NCBI RefSeq assembly: GCF_025133575.1
Contig: NZ_CP104011.1
Coordinates: 186,001-250,000 of the forward strand
DNA length: 64,000 bases
Reading direction: 5' to 3'
DNA from: Pseudomonas sp. GCEP-101
GTDB taxonomy: Bacteria; Pseudomonadota; Gammaproteobacteria; Pseudomonadales; Pseudomonadaceae
Under the pieces are notes generated by a model, which was not told the DNA's origin, ran no database searches, and worked only from the letters and a program-made list of their open reading frames with translations. Shown piece after piece: positions 29,178-39,028 of this stretch (position 1 is the first letter of the stretch; every line of letters begins with the position of its first letter). Made by a program: the position numbers and the translations under genes.

Positions 29178-29207
29178 GCCAAAGGCCCGCGTGTGCGGGC
29201 CTTTGGC
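29178..29207. terminator. Hairpin between adk and tsaB
   Basis: Perfect 13-bp stem GCCAAAGGCCCGC / GCGGGCCTTTGGC with loop GTGT. In the leftward direction it follows adk and is succeeded by GTTTATAATG rather than a long T-run. That makes it a moderate terminator and places a TATAAT -10-like box (29169-29174) just ahead of tsaB. Confidence 0.65.
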
Positions 29208-29222
29208 TGATACGGCGATGGA

Positions 29223-29891
<669 letters not shown>

Positions 29892-30118
29892 TTAAGCGAA
29901 ATCACGGATCCGCCTCGTGGGGCCAATCTCATCATGCTTGGAATGGCGCAGATGCGCGCCGAAAGGTTGCTCACGATACACAGCGGTCCCACACCACACA
30001 AGCCGGCCATGGGGACTGCGCACGCCGATCCCGGGCCACTTCCGCACCCGGGATCAGCCTTCAAATTAATCTCATCTGGCCGCTGGGCAATCCACCTTTG
30101 GTGGGGGGTGCCGATACC

Positions 30119-32755
30119 TCAGCCGGTGTTGCGCAGCCCCGCCGCGATGCCCGCCACCGTCACCAGCATGGCCTGCTCCAGACCGCCGCAGGCGTCGCCC
30201 GTGCAGCGCCGCGAGCGCGCCAGCAGTTCGGCCTGGAGCAGGTGCAGCGGGTCCAGGTAGGTATTGCGCACGCCAATGGATTCACGCGTCTCGGCGGCGT
30301 GGGCGAGCAACTGCGATTGCCCGGTCAGCCCCAGCACCACGCGCACCGACTGCGACAATAGGTCGCGTAAATGCGCACCTAATGGTCGCAGTTCCGATTG
30401 CACCAGACGCTCGTCGTAGAGTTGGGCGATTTCCCGGTCGGCCTTGGCCAGCACCATCTCCAGCATGTCGATGCGCGTGGTGAAGAACGGCCACTCCTTG
30501 CGCATGCGCGACAGCAGCGCCCCTTCGCCACGCTCGATGGCCCTGAACAGGGCGTCTTCCCAGCCCAGCCACGCCGGCAGCATCAGGCGGGTCTGGGTCC
30601 AGGCGAAGATCCACGGGATCGCCCGCAGGCTTTCCACCCCGCCCTCCCGGCGCTTGGCCGGGCGGCTGCCCAGCGGCAGGCGGCCGAGCTCCTGTTCCGG
30701 CGTGGCCTCGCGGAAGTAGTCGACGAACTGGGGGTTGTCGCGCACTACCGCGCGGTAGGCCAGCACCCCGTCCGCGGCCAGGCGGTCCATCTCCTCGCGC
30801 CAGGCGGGCTCGGGCACCGGCGGCGGCTGCAGGGTGGCCTCCAGCACAGCGGCCAGGTAGAGGTTGAGGTTCTGCTCGGCGATGTCCGGCAGGCCGAACT
30901 TGAAGCGGATCATCTCGCCCTGCTCGGTGGTGCGGAAGCGCCCAGCCACCGAGCCCGGCGGCTGCGAGAGGATCGCCGCATGGGCCGGGCCGCCGCCACG
31001 GCCGACGGTACCGCCGCGGCCATGGAACAGCAGCAGCTCGACGCCGTGCTGGCGGCAGATGTCCACCAGCGCCTCCTGGGCGCGGTACTGCGCCCAGGCG
31101 GCGGCCAGGGTGCCGGCGTCCTTGGCCGAGTCGGAGTAGCCGATCATCACTTCCTGCGGCCCGGCCAGGCGCGTGCGGTAGCTGTCCAGGCTGAGCAGGC
31201 GGTCGATGCAGGGCCCGGCATTGTCGAGATCATCCAGCGTCTCGAACAGCGGCACCACGCGCATCGGCCGCTGCAGCCCGCATTCCTTGAGCAGCAACTG
31301 GACGGCGAGCACGTCGGACGGCTGCCCGGCCATGGAGATGACGTAGGAGCCCAGCGAGGCCGCCGGCGCCTGGGCCACCACGCGGCAGGTGGCAAGGACT
31401 TCGGCGGTCTCTGGCGAAGCCTGATAGTTGGCCGGCAGCAGCGGACGGCGGCTGGCCAGCTCTTCCAGGAGGAATTCCTGGCGCACGCTTTCGTCCCACT
31501 CCCCGTAGTTGCCCAGGCCCAGGTACTCGGTGATTTCGCTCATCGCCCGGGCGTGGCGGGTGGAATCCTGGCGCACATCCAGGCGCGCCAGGAACAGGCC
31601 GAACGTGGCCGCTCGGCGCAGGGTGTCGAGCAGGTCGCCGTCGGCGATCACGCCCATGCCGCAGGCCTGCAGCGAGCGATAGCAGAGCTGCAGCGGCTCC
31701 AGCAGCTCGCGGTTGTCCTGCAGCACCTCGGCGCCCTGCTCCTCGCCGCTGTGGATGGCGCGCTCGGCCCAGGCCCGGGTGGCGCGCAGGCGTTCGCGCA
31801 ATTGCTTGAGCAGCGCGCGATAGGGTTCGGCGAGGTCGCCGACTTCCGCGCGCAGCTCATCGCTGGCCTGCTGCATGGAGAGTTCCGCGGCCAGGCTGTC
31901 GACGTCGCGCAGGTACAGGTCGGCCGCCATCCAGCGCGCCAGCAGCAGCACCTCGCGGGTGATGGCCGCGGTGACGTTGGGGTTGCCGTCGCGGTCGCCG
32001 CCCATCCACGACGCAAAGCGGACCGGCGCGGCGGTCAGCGGCAGGCGTTCGCCGAGGGTATCCTGCAGGGTGCGGTCGACGTGGCGAAGGAAGGCTGGCA
32101 GTGCGTGCCAGAGCGAGTGCTCGATCACCGCGAAGCCCCATTTCGCCTCGTCCACCGGGGTGGGCCGGGTGCGGCGGATCTCGTCGGTGTGCCAGGCCTC
32201 GGCGATCAGACGCTGGAGCTTCTCCTTCACCGCCTGGCGCTCTTCGGGCAGCAGGTCGGCATGGTCGCCGGCGGCCAGTTGCGCGGCGATGGCGTCGTAC
32301 TTCTGGATCAGCGTGCGGCGCGCCACCTCGGTGGGGTGCGCGGTGAGCACCAGCTCGATCTCCAGCTCCGCCACTTGCCGCGCCAGGCCCTCGGCGCCGA
32401 GGCCGGATTTGCGCAGGCGGCCGAGCAACTCGGCAAGCACGCGGTTTTCGAAGGGTTCCGGCTCCTTGGGCGTGCGCCGGCGGATGCGGTGGTACTGCTC
32501 GGCGATGTTGGCGAGGTTGAGGAACTGGTTGAAGGCGCGGGCCACCGGCAGCAGTTCGTCCTCGCCCAGGCCGTCGAGCGTCGCGGTGAGCTGTTTGGCG
32601 CCCTCGGCGGAGCCGCGCCGGGCCGCCTTGGCGCCGGTGCGGATCAGTTCGATCTTGTCGAGGAAGCCTTGCCCGTACTGGGCGCGGATGGTCTGCCCGA
32701 GCAGTTCGCCGAGCAGGTGAACGTCCTCGCGCAGGCGCGCATCGATATCCGGCAT
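30119..32755 (-). CDS. ppc: Phosphoenolpyruvate carboxylase
   Basis: Anaplerotic carboxylation of PEP to oxaloacetate. I start at the ATG at 32755 ([15 protein letters not shown]), preceded by GGAG, giving 878 residues, the P. aeruginosa length; in-frame codons upstream lie in non-conserved DNA. The first catalytic site [12 protein letters not shown] is near residue 140. The glycine-rich loop [20 protein letters not shown] lies near 580-600, and the enzyme ends with the invariant NTG. The 248-bp gap to adk holds a 9-bp palindromic hairpin GATCCCGGG / CCCGGGATC (30027-30055) and no gene. Confidence 0.96.
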   Translation of the reverse strand: MPDIDARLREDVHLLGELLGQTIRAQYGQGFLDKIELIRTGAKAARRGSAEGAKQLTATLDGLGEDELLPVARAFNQFLNLANIAEQYHRIRRRTPKEPEPFENRVLAELLGRLRKSGLGAEGLARQVAELEIELVLTAHPTEVARRTLIQKYDAIAAQLAAGDHADLLPEERQAVKEKLQRLIAEAWHTDEIRRTRPTPVDEAKWGFAVIEHSLWHALPAFLRHVDRTLQDTLGERLPLTAAPVRFASWMGGDRDGNPNVTAAITREVLLLARWMAADLYLRDVDSLAAELSMQQASDELRAEVGDLAEPYRALLKQLRERLRATRAWAERAIHSGEEQGAEVLQDNRELLEPLQLCYRSLQACGMGVIADGDLLDTLRRAATFGLFLARLDVRQDSTRHARAMSEITEYLGLGNYGEWDESVRQEFLLEELASRRPLLPANYQASPETAEVLATCRVVAQAPAASLGSYVISMAGQPSDVLAVQLLLKECGLQRPMRVVPLFETLDDLDNAGPCIDRLLSLDSYRTRLAGPQEVMIGYSDSAKDAGTLAAAWAQYRAQEALVDICRQHGVELLLFHGRGGTVGRGGGPAHAAILSQPPGSVAGRFRTTEQGEMIRFKFGLPDIAEQNLNLYLAAVLEATLQPPPVPEPAWREEMDRLAADGVLAYRAVVRDNPQFVDYFREATPEQELGRLPLGSRPAKRREGGVESLRAIPWIFAWTQTRLMLPAWLGWEDALFRAIERGEGALLSRMRKEWPFFTTRIDMLEMVLAKADREIAQLYDERLVQSELRPLGAHLRDLLSQSVRVVLGLTGQSQLLAHAAETRESIGVRNTYLDPLHLLQAELLARSRRCTGDACGGLEQAMLVTVAGIAAGLRNTG

Positions 32756-32962
32756 CGCAGTCTCCTGGAGAGAGAGCCCTTGGCTGAGAAAAAGGCGTCG
32801 CTTGCTTTCACAGTGCCGCCGACCGCGCCGGCAGGCAAGCGCTCGACGAACGCCCGCAGTCCTGCTCGGACAACGTCTAGGCTGAAAGTTATCCCCATCG
32901 ACGGGAAAACCTGCGGCGGCCTCACGAGGGCCGACCGCCACGTAACGACCCTAGAGGTGAAC

Positions 32963-33298
32963 ATGAAAATCCGCGAGCTGGTACGCCATTGGGAAAAGAA
33001 CGCCAGGGGGCGCATGACCCACCATCAGTACAGCATTCCGCTGGACGTCGAGACCGCCGCGCGCCTGGCCGCGCTGCACGACCTGTACCCCAAGCGCAGC
33101 GTCGAGGAGCTGCTGGGCGAACTGGTCAGCGCGGCACTGGAGGAGCTGGAGGCGAGCTTCCCATATGTGCAGGGCAGCAAGGTGGTGGCGCAGGACGAAC
33201 AGGGCGACCCGATCTACGAGGACACCGGCCCGACGCCGCGCTTCCTGGCGCTGTCGCGCAAGTACCTGCAGGAGCTGACGGAGGCGGAGCATTCCTGA
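32963..33298 (+). CDS. Conserved hypothetical protein (PA3688-like)
   Basis: A 111-residue soluble protein starting at an ATG preceded by GAGGTG. It reads MKIRELVRHWEKNARG, then a helix with YSIPLDVETAARLAALHDLY and SVEELLGELVSAALEELE, and the C-terminal FLALSRKYLQELTEAEHS. The segment around 25-55 could be a ribbon-helix-helix-type fold (regular spacing of hydrophobics, SVEELLGEL), which would suggest DNA binding, but this is a guess. It is divergent from ppc; the 207-bp gap between them must hold both promoters. Confidence 0.75.
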   Translation: MKIRELVRHWEKNARGRMTHHQYSIPLDVETAARLAALHDLYPKRSVEELLGELVSAALEELEASFPYVQGSKVVAQDEQGDPIYEDTGPTPRFLALSRKYLQELTEAEHS

Positions 33299-33325
33299 AC
33301 GAAATGCCGGGGCGCTTCGTTTTAG

Positions 33326-33403
33326 TGTAGGAGCGAGCTTGCTCGCGAACAGCTTGCCGGCAGCTCCGGCGCTGGGCGGGTTCGCGAGCAAGCTCGCCCC
33401 TAC
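33326..33403. repeat. REP pair (AGCTTGCT class)
   Basis: TGTAGGAGCGAGCTTGCTCG and inverted partner GCGAGCAAGCTCGCCCCTAC, in the convergent gap between the PA3688-like gene and cadR. The right copy has one substitution (CCCC for CTCC). Confidence 0.87.
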
Positions 33404-33454
33404 GAAGAGCCACCATGGATTTCGCCCTGCGCAGGGTTGAACGCGCGAACGCGC

Positions 33455-33922
33455 TCAATGCCGACCATGCACCCCCGGCACGTGCAGGTGCCCCGCCCCC
33501 GCGCAGGCTTCCGGAATCACCGATGGCTCCGCCGGCTGTTCCAGCTCGCGCAGGATGCCGCAATCCTCGCTGCTGCCCTGCCCCTGGCAGCGCGCACGCA
33601 GGTCGCGCAGTTGCTGGCTGAGGGACTGCAACTCGGCGATGCGCACCTCGACATGGTGCAGGTGTTCGTCGATCAGCCGGTTGGCGGTGCCGCAGTCGGA
33701 TTCGGGGCGGTCGCGCAGGCCGAGGAGGATGCGGATTTCCTCCTGGGTCATGTCCAGCGAGCGGCAATGGCGGATGAACGACAGTCGCTCGACATGGCTG
33801 GCGTCGTACTGCCGGTAGTTGCCCTCGCTGCGCGACGGCGCCGGCAGCAGGCCTTCACGCTCGTAATAGCGGATGGTTTCCACCGGGCAGCCGGTCTGTT
33901 TTGCCAGTTCACCAATCTTCAT
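33455..33922 (-). CDS. cadR: MerR-family metal-responsive regulator CadR
   Basis: Cd/Zn/Pb-sensing activator. The ATG at 33922 (MKIGELAKQTGCPVETIRYY) begins the MerR helix-turn-helix. The 155-residue protein has the long dimerisation helix and metal-site cysteines: one in ESDCGTANRL near residue 77 and two in RARCQGQGSSEDCGIL near 112-120. This matches the three-cysteine site of CadR/PbrR proteins. A histidine-containing tail (GHLHVPGVHGRH) follows, as in Pseudomonas CadR. It is divergent from cadA across a shared 86-bp operator region. Confidence 0.92.
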   Translation of the reverse strand: MKIGELAKQTGCPVETIRYYEREGLLPAPSRSEGNYRQYDASHVERLSFIRHCRSLDMTQEEIRILLGLRDRPESDCGTANRLIDEHLHHVEVRIAELQSLSQQLRDLRARCQGQGSSEDCGILRELEQPAEPSVIPEACAGAGHLHVPGVHGRH

Positions 33923-33945
33923 GTGCGACTCCTCGCAATGGACGC

Positions 33946-33976
33946 TTGACTCTGTAGTTGCTACAGGGTGTGCAAT
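33946..33976 (+). promoter_or_regulatory. CadR-controlled cadA promoter with MerR-type operator
   Basis: -35 TTGACT (33946-33951) and -10-like TGCAAT (33971-33976) are separated by 19 bp, the over-long spacer typical of MerR-activated promoters. Within it is the dyad ACTCTGTAG-TTG-CTACAGGGT (33949-33969; arms match at 8 of 9 positions), closely resembling known CadR/PbrR operators. Confidence 0.85.
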
Positions 33977-34008
33977 CGGCAGCAACTCGTCAAACAGGAA
34001 CGGACGAC

Positions 34009-36351
34009 ATGACTGCCAACCGCCAGGGGCCGACCATCCACGGCCCTGTACAGGACCGTGAACATGATGCCGCCACCGGCTGCTGCGGCGGCGACAAGGG
34101 CGCGCTGCTGCGCGCGCCCAGCGCCGAACCTGCCGCGCATCCCCATGATCACCGCCACGATCACGATCACGATCACGATCACGATCACGAGGATCATGGC
34201 GCTCGGGCGCAAGAGGCGGCGACAGCCGCCGCCGGTGCTGCCAGCGGCGAGCTGCGCTGGACCAGCCTGCGCATCGACGCCATGGATTGCCCCACCGAGG
34301 AGCGCCTGCTGCGCGATGCGCTCGGCCGCGTGTCCGCCGTGGAGGACCTGGACTTCAACCTGATGCAGCGCCTGCTGCGCGTGCAGCACCGTTTCGACAG
34401 CGTCGAGCCGCTGCAGAAGCTGGTGGCCTCCCTGGGCATGCAGGCCGAGCCGGTGGACGAAAACGCCCCCGTTTCCGCCCAGCCGGCCCCGCACAAGCCC
34501 TGGTGGCCGCTGGCGCTGGCCGGCGTCGCCGCAGCCGCTGCGGAAGCCTTCGAGTGGTTCGCCATCGGCCCGCACTGGCTGGTGGCGGCCCTGGCCATCG
34601 CCGCGATCCTCGGCGCCGGCCTGCCGACCTACCGCAAGGGCTGGATCGCCCTGAAGAACCGCAACCTCAACATCAACGCCCTGATGAGCATCGCCGTGAC
34701 CGGCGCGCTGCTGATCGGCCAGTGGCCGGAAGCCGCCATGGTCGCGGTGCTGTTCGCCATCGCCGAGCTGATCGAGGCGAAGTCACTGGACCGCGCGCGC
34801 AACGCCATTCGCGGCCTGCTGCAACTCGCGCCGGAACAGGCCACGGTGCAGGTGGACGGGCAGTGGCAGGAGGTCTCCGCCAAGGCCGTCGCTCTCGGCG
34901 CGCGGGTGCGGGTGCGCCCCGGCGAGCGCATCGCGCTGGATGGCGAGGTGCTCGACGGGCGCTCCAGCGTCAACCAGGCGCCCATCACCGGCGAAAGCCT
35001 GCCGGTGGACAAGCAGGTCGGCGACAGCCTGTTCGCCGGCACCATCAACGGCGAGAGTGCGCTGGAATACCGCGTCACCCGCGTGGCCGACGACAGCACC
35101 CTGGCGCGCATCATCCACGCCGTGGAAGAGGCCCAGGGGTCGCGCGCGCCCACCCAGCGCTTCGTCGACCAGTTCTCGCGCATCTATACCCCGGCGGTGT
35201 TCCTCATCGCCGTCGCCACCGCGCTGCTGCCGCCGCTGTTCTTCGGCGGCGCCTGGCTGGACTGGGTCTACCGCGCCCTGGTGCTGCTGGTGATCGCCTG
35301 CCCCTGCGCCCTGGTGATCTCCACGCCGGTGACCATCGTCAGCGGCCTGTCGGCCGCCGCGCGCCTGGGCATCCTGATCAAGGGCGGGGTGTTCCTGGAG
35401 ATGGGCCGCTCCCTGCAATGGATCGCCCTGGACAAGACCGGCACCCTCACCGAAGGCCGCCCGCGCCAGACCGACTTCGCCCCCCTGCGGGACACCGCCG
35501 CCGGCGACGTGCGCGCCCTGGCCGCCAGCCTGGCCGCACGCTCGGATCACCCCGTCTCCCACGCCGTGGCCGTGGCCGCCGAGGCGGACAACATCGCGCT
35601 GTACCGCGTCGGCGAGCTGACCGCCCTGCCCGGCCGCGGCGTGAAAGGCGAGATCGACGGCCGCACCTACCACCTGGGCAATCATCGCCTGGTCGAGGAA
35701 CTGGGGTTGTGCTCAAAGGAGCTGGAGGCGCGCCTCGACGCCCTCGAGCAGCAGGGCAGGACGGTCATCGTGCTGCTCGATGACGACGGTCCGCTGGCGC
35801 TGTTCGCCGTGGCCGACGGGGTCAAGCAGACCAGCCGCGAAGCCGTCTCGCAGTTGCACGCGCTGGGCGTGAAGACCCTGATGCTGACCGGCGACAACCC
35901 GCACACCGCCACGACCATCGGCGCCGAGGTCGGCATCGATGTGGCCCTGGGCAATCTGCTCCCCGAGGACAAGCTGCGCGAGGTGAAGCAGCGCCAGGCC
36001 GGCGGCAAACGTGTCGGCATGGTCGGTGACGGGATCAACGACGCCCCTGCCCTGGCCCGCGCCGACATCGGCTTCGCCATGGGCGCGGCGGGCACCGACA
36101 CGGCCATCGAAACCGCCGGCGTGGCGTTGATGGACGACGACCTGCGCAAGCTGCCCTCGTTCATTCGCCTGTCGCGCCAGACCCACCGCGTACTGATCCA
36201 GAACATCACCCTGGCGCTGGGCATCAAGGCCGTGTTCCTCGCCCTCACCCTGGCCGGCGAAGGCACCCTGTGGATGGCGGTTTTCGCCGACATGGGCGCC
36301 AGCCTGCTGGTGGTGTTCAACGGCTTGCGATTGCTGCGCCATCGCGGATGA
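34009..36351 (+). CDS. cadA: Cd2+/Zn2+/Pb2+-exporting P1B-type ATPase CadA
   Basis: Heavy-metal efflux pump of the inner membrane. I place the start at 34009, after CAGGAA, because upstream in-frame codons lie inside the promoter. The 780 residues contain CCGG near residue 22, a histidine-aspartate tail built from tandem GATCAC repeats (34145-34195), a metal-binding domain with DAMDCPTEE near 92, the transmembrane CPC motif (VIACPCALVIS), the phosphorylated aspartate in DKTGTLTEG, TGES (ITGESLP) and the hinge MVGDGINDAPALA. CPC with MDCPTEE marks the P1B-2 zinc/cadmium/lead class rather than copper. Confidence 0.95.
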   Translation: MTANRQGPTIHGPVQDREHDAATGCCGGDKGALLRAPSAEPAAHPHDHRHDHDHDHDHDHEDHGARAQEAATAAAGAASGELRWTSLRIDAMDCPTEERLLRDALGRVSAVEDLDFNLMQRLLRVQHRFDSVEPLQKLVASLGMQAEPVDENAPVSAQPAPHKPWWPLALAGVAAAAAEAFEWFAIGPHWLVAALAIAAILGAGLPTYRKGWIALKNRNLNINALMSIAVTGALLIGQWPEAAMVAVLFAIAELIEAKSLDRARNAIRGLLQLAPEQATVQVDGQWQEVSAKAVALGARVRVRPGERIALDGEVLDGRSSVNQAPITGESLPVDKQVGDSLFAGTINGESALEYRVTRVADDSTLARIIHAVEEAQGSRAPTQRFVDQFSRIYTPAVFLIAVATALLPPLFFGGAWLDWVYRALVLLVIACPCALVISTPVTIVSGLSAAARLGILIKGGVFLEMGRSLQWIALDKTGTLTEGRPRQTDFAPLRDTAAGDVRALAASLAARSDHPVSHAVAVAAEADNIALYRVGELTALPGRGVKGEIDGRTYHLGNHRLVEELGLCSKELEARLDALEQQGRTVIVLLDDDGPLALFAVADGVKQTSREAVSQLHALGVKTLMLTGDNPHTATTIGAEVGIDVALGNLLPEDKLREVKQRQAGGKRVGMVGDGINDAPALARADIGFAMGAAGTDTAIETAGVALMDDDLRKLPSFIRLSRQTHRVLIQNITLALGIKAVFLALTLAGEGTLWMAVFADMGASLLVVFNGLRLLRHRG

Positions 36352-36371
36352 TCGACGCCGCTGCCTGAAAA

Positions 36372-36400
36372 TGCCCGCCATCACGGCGGGCATTTTTTTT
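36372..36400 (+). terminator. Intrinsic terminator of cadA
   Basis: Stem TGCCCGCC / GGCGGGCA, loop ATCAC, followed by eight T residues. It lies 20 bp past the cadA stop. Confidence 0.93.
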
Positions 36401-36538
36401 GAACCCCCTGGCAAAACCCTTAGTCCCCTAAACAGATGCCCGCTATCGATGGCGCAGAACCGCGCCGGAGAGCGGCCCGCATCCGCCGGCACTCGAAACG
36501 CCGAGGGAACCCTAATCAATTGTCAGAGGATTCACCCA

Positions 36539-36958
36539 ATGGAACTGAAATCTCAGAGCGCTCGAACCGTCCCCGCTCATCCCACCCGCGCCTCGCTGCG
36601 CCACTGGCGACTGGGGCTGCTGGCCCTGGGCAGCGCCGCGCTGCTGGCCGGCTGCGCCGGTAACCCACCCAGCGAGCAGATGGCCGTCACCGAATCGGCG
36701 GTGAACGCCGCCGTCAGCAATGGCGGCCCCGAATACGCACCGGTGGAAACCAAGAACGCCCAGGACAAGCTCGCCCAGGCGCGCATCGCCCTGAACGACA
36801 AGGAATACGACCAGGCCCGCAAGCTGGCCCAGCAGGCCGAGTGGGACGCCCGTGTGGCCGAACGCAAATCCCAGGCCGTGAAGGCCCAGAACGCGGTGAA
36901 GGACGCCCAGCAGGGCGTGATGGAGTTGCGTCAGGAAGGCCTGCAGCAGGCCCAGTGA
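36539..36958 (+). CDS. DUF4398-domain lipoprotein
   Basis: A 139-residue lipoprotein with lipobox LLAGC (Cys39, unusually long n-region; a shorter start is not obvious). A helical DUF4398 body follows: ALNDKEYDQARKLAQQAEWDA near residue 78 and a basic-acidic coiled coil to the end. It precedes the OmpA-like gene by 37 bp, and the pair corresponds to PA3691-PA3692 of PAO1. Likely an envelope stress or cell-wall-associated protein; the molecular role is unknown. Confidence 0.85.
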   Translation: MELKSQSARTVPAHPTRASLRHWRLGLLALGSAALLAGCAGNPPSEQMAVTESAVNAAVSNGGPEYAPVETKNAQDKLAQARIALNDKEYDQARKLAQQAEWDARVAERKSQAVKAQNAVKDAQQGVMELRQEGLQQAQ

Positions 36959-36995
36959 TCCCGCCCCAACGCCCGGTCAAATAAGGAATTTCGAC

Positions 36996-37787
36996 ATGAG
37001 AAAGTTCATCGTACTGCCCGCTGTTTCCACCCTCGCCCTGGCCCTGGCCGCCTGCTCGACGCCCCCCAATGCCAACCTGGAAAAAGCCCGCAGCGACTTC
37101 CAGGCCTTGCAGGCCCAGCCCCAGGCCACCCAGCAGGCCGCGCTGGAAACCAAGGACGCCGGCGACTGGCTGGCCAAGGCCGACAAGGCCTACCGCGACG
37201 GCGCCGACCAGAAGGATGTGGACCAGCTCGCCTACCTGACCCAGCAGCGCATCGAACTGGCCAACCAGACCGTGGCCCTGCGCGACGCCGAGGACCAGCT
37301 CAAGAACACCTCGGCCCAGCGCGCCCAGGCCCGTCTCGACGCCCGTACCGCGCAGCTGAACAAGCTCAAGGGCGAGCTGAACGCCAAGCAGACCTCCCGC
37401 GGGACCATGGTGTCCTTCGGTGATGTGCTGTTCGACCTGGACCGCGCCGAACTCAAGCCTGGCGCCATGGGCAATGTGCAGAACCTCGCCGGGTTCCTGC
37501 AGCAGAACCCGGAGCGCAAGGTCATCGTCGAGGGTTACACCGACAGCAGCGGCTCGGCGTCGTACAACCAGAGCCTGTCCGAACGCCGCGCCGACGCCGT
37601 GCGCATGGCCCTGCTCAGCCAGGGCGTGAGCCCGGACCGCGTGACCACCCGCGGCTACGGCAAGGAGTACCCGGTATCGAGCAACGCCACGCCGGCCGGC
37701 CGCGCCATGAACCGCCGCGTCGAGGTGACCATCTCCAACGACGCCAACCCGGTACAGCCGCGCTCATCGGTGAGCAGCGCTTACTGA
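36996..37787 (+). CDS. lptF: OmpA-family outer-membrane lipoprotein LptF-like
   Basis: Peptidoglycan-associated lipoprotein of 263 residues. Lipobox LALAAC (Cys20) is followed by a DUF4398-like helical segment (about 25-120) and an OmpA C-terminal domain with VLFDLDRAELKPGA near 144, VIVEGYTDSSGS near 175 and SERRADAVRMALLSQGV near 193. The last two carry the peptidoglycan-binding Asp/Arg residues. P. aeruginosa LptF (lipotoxin F) has the same neighbours and architecture and is AlgU-linked. I could not find a convincing AlgU promoter here. Confidence 0.88.
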   Translation: MRKFIVLPAVSTLALALAACSTPPNANLEKARSDFQALQAQPQATQQAALETKDAGDWLAKADKAYRDGADQKDVDQLAYLTQQRIELANQTVALRDAEDQLKNTSAQRAQARLDARTAQLNKLKGELNAKQTSRGTMVSFGDVLFDLDRAELKPGAMGNVQNLAGFLQQNPERKVIVEGYTDSSGSASYNQSLSERRADAVRMALLSQGVSPDRVTTRGYGKEYPVSSNATPAGRAMNRRVEVTISNDANPVQPRSSVSSAY

Positions 37788-37809
37788 TCCGGCAGGACGG
37801 CTGACTCAC

Positions 37810-37880
37810 TGTAGGAGCGGATTCATCCGCGATGCGTCTGGCGTGAGGCTGGGCCCATCGCGGACGGAGTCCGCTCCTAC
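37810..37880. repeat. REP pair (GGATTCATCC / GGACGGAGTCC)
   Basis: TGTAGGAGCGGATTCATCCG at the left and inverted GGACGGAGTCCGCTCCTAC at the right. The two hairpins have different loops. Confidence 0.86.
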
Positions 37881-37892
37881 GGTGGCGCCTCC

Positions 37893-37917
37893 TGTAGGAG
37901 CGGGCCATGCCCGCGAT
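37893..37917 (+). repeat. Single REP hairpin (GGGCCATGCCC class)
   Basis: TGTAGGAGCGGGCCATGCCC followed by GCGAT, with no inverted partner nearby. Confidence 0.83.
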
Positions 37918-37965
37918 CCCCGCACCCGGTGCGGCCAATCGAGAATCGGGGGACATCACGCCCCT

Positions 37966-38150
37966 TGTAGGAGCGAGCTTGCTCGCGAACCTATGCGGGC
38001 CGCCTCGATCCTCTCCCCTGAGCGTGGGCAAGTCGTCCCGCCTGACGTTGCCTCATCCTTATGCGCCGAAACGCCCCCGTCGCCTCTGGAGAGAAGGCCA
38101 GGGTGAAGTCTCTGCACGACGCCGCGTTCGCGAGCAAGCTCGCTTCTACA
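37966..38150. repeat. Wide REP pair (AGCTTGCT class)
   Basis: TGTAGGAGCGAGCTTGCTCG at the left, and inverted GCGAGCAAGCTCGCTTCTACA at the right, about 135 bp apart. The spacing is much greater than in the other pairs. Confidence 0.8.
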
Positions 38151-38163
38151 GGTCGGGGCTGGG

Positions 38164-38673
38164 TCAGCCCAGCAGGCGCCGATAGAGCGCCGCCATCTCC
38201 GCCGAGAACGGCACCAGCACCACTTCCCGCAACGAACTCCCCTCCCCGCGCGGACGGCGCAGCGCGTCCACGGCGACCTGCGCGGCCAGTTCGGCGGGGT
38301 AGCCGTAGATGCCGGTACTGATGGCGGGAAAGGCGATGCTGGCGAGGTGGTGGTCCTCGGCCAGCTGCAGGCTGCTGCGGTAGCACTGGGCGAGCAGCTG
38401 CGGCTCGCCGTGTTCACCACCACGCCAGACCGGCCCGACGGTGTGGATGACGAAGCGCGCCGGCAGGCGGAAGCCGGGAGTGATCTTCGCCTCACCGGTC
38501 TTGCAGCCGCCCAGCGGACGGCAGGCGTAGACCAGGTCCGGGCCGGCGGCCCGGTGGATGGCGCCGTCGACGCCACCGCCGCCCAGCAGCGAGCTGTTGG
38601 CGGCGTTGACGATGGCATCGACGTCGAGACGGGTGATGTCGCCCTGCCAGACGCGGATATCGGGGTGGCTCAT
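38164..38673 (-). CDS. Macro-domain O-acetyl-ADP-ribose deacetylase (YmdB-like)
   Basis: Probable ADP-ribose-binding hydrolase of 169 residues, almost exactly one macro domain. [23 protein letters not shown] at residues 9-31, [15 protein letters not shown] near 31, IHTVGPVW near 76, and [13 protein letters not shown] near 113 are the loops that bind ADP-ribose in MacroD/YmdB proteins. Substrates could be O-acetyl-ADP-ribose or ADP-ribosylated residues. Last gene of a leftward run. Confidence 0.9.
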   Translation of the reverse strand: MSHPDIRVWQGDITRLDVDAIVNAANSSLLGGGGVDGAIHRAAGPDLVYACRPLGGCKTGEAKITPGFRLPARFVIHTVGPVWRGGEHGEPQLLAQCYRSSLQLAEDHHLASIAFPAISTGIYGYPAELAAQVAVDALRRPRGEGSSLREVVLVPFSAEMAALYRRLLG

Positions 38674-38710
38674 GACGCTGGCTCCCTTGGCCGCGACGGC
38701 GGGCTCGCCG

Positions 38711-39028
38711 TCACTTGACCTCTTGCGGGGTTTCCTCGCCCAGGCAGCGCACGGCGCGCTTGCGGCTGTCGACCAGCACGCCGGTCAGGCCCTTCTGGGT
38801 CATGTCGAACATCACCAGTACGCCGTCGATGCACTGCGCCTGCTGGTCGGCCGGGTCCAGGGCGAGCTTGGTGTCCTGGCCGGGGATGCTCTTGAGCATG
38901 GTGAACTGGCTCAGCTCCAGCGCGTCCTCGGGCTTGGCGAAGTGCAGGTAGCCGTAGTACCAGAGCGTGCCGACCGAGACGAAGATGGTGGCGATGACGG
39001 TAAGGATGTAGGAGATCGGGTTGTTCAT
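38711..39028 (-). CDS. Small membrane-anchored hypothetical protein
   Basis: A 105-residue protein beginning [20 protein letters not shown], a single N-terminal transmembrane helix. The rest is a soluble domain with cysteines in [12 protein letters not shown] and VRCLGEE. No family is recognised. The ATG overlaps the stop of the hydrolase gene upstream (ATGA), so the two are translationally coupled and it is probably an envelope protein of the same unit. Confidence 0.72.
   Translation of the reverse strand: MNNPISYILTVIATIFVSVGTLWYYGYLHFAKPEDALELSQFTMLKSIPGQDTKLALDPADQQAQCIDGVLVMFDMTQKGLTGVLVDSRKRAVRCLGEETPQEVK

Larger units (their letters stand above)
37788..38163. other. Gene-free gap filled with REP elements
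   Basis: 376 bp between the convergent lptF and macro-domain genes. It contains three REP structures of three stem classes (listed separately) and a unique segment at about 37990-38125. No plausible coding region or clear terminator is seen. Confidence 0.7.

Noticed and set aside
30398..32962. Plus-strand frame opposite ppc that reads into the PA3688-like gene
   Set aside because: Only the last 111 codons, after GAGGTG and ATG at 32963, look like a real protein; the rest is antisense to ppc.
36401..36538. Possible AlgU (sigma-22) promoter before the DUF4398/lptF genes
   Set aside because: GAACCC motifs occur at 36401 and 36508, but neither has a TCTGA/TCAAA-like -10 at the right spacing.
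37788..38163. Regularly spaced palindromes considered as a CRISPR array
   Set aside because: Units are REP hairpins of differing sequence and spacing, with no constant repeat/spacer pattern and no cas genes.
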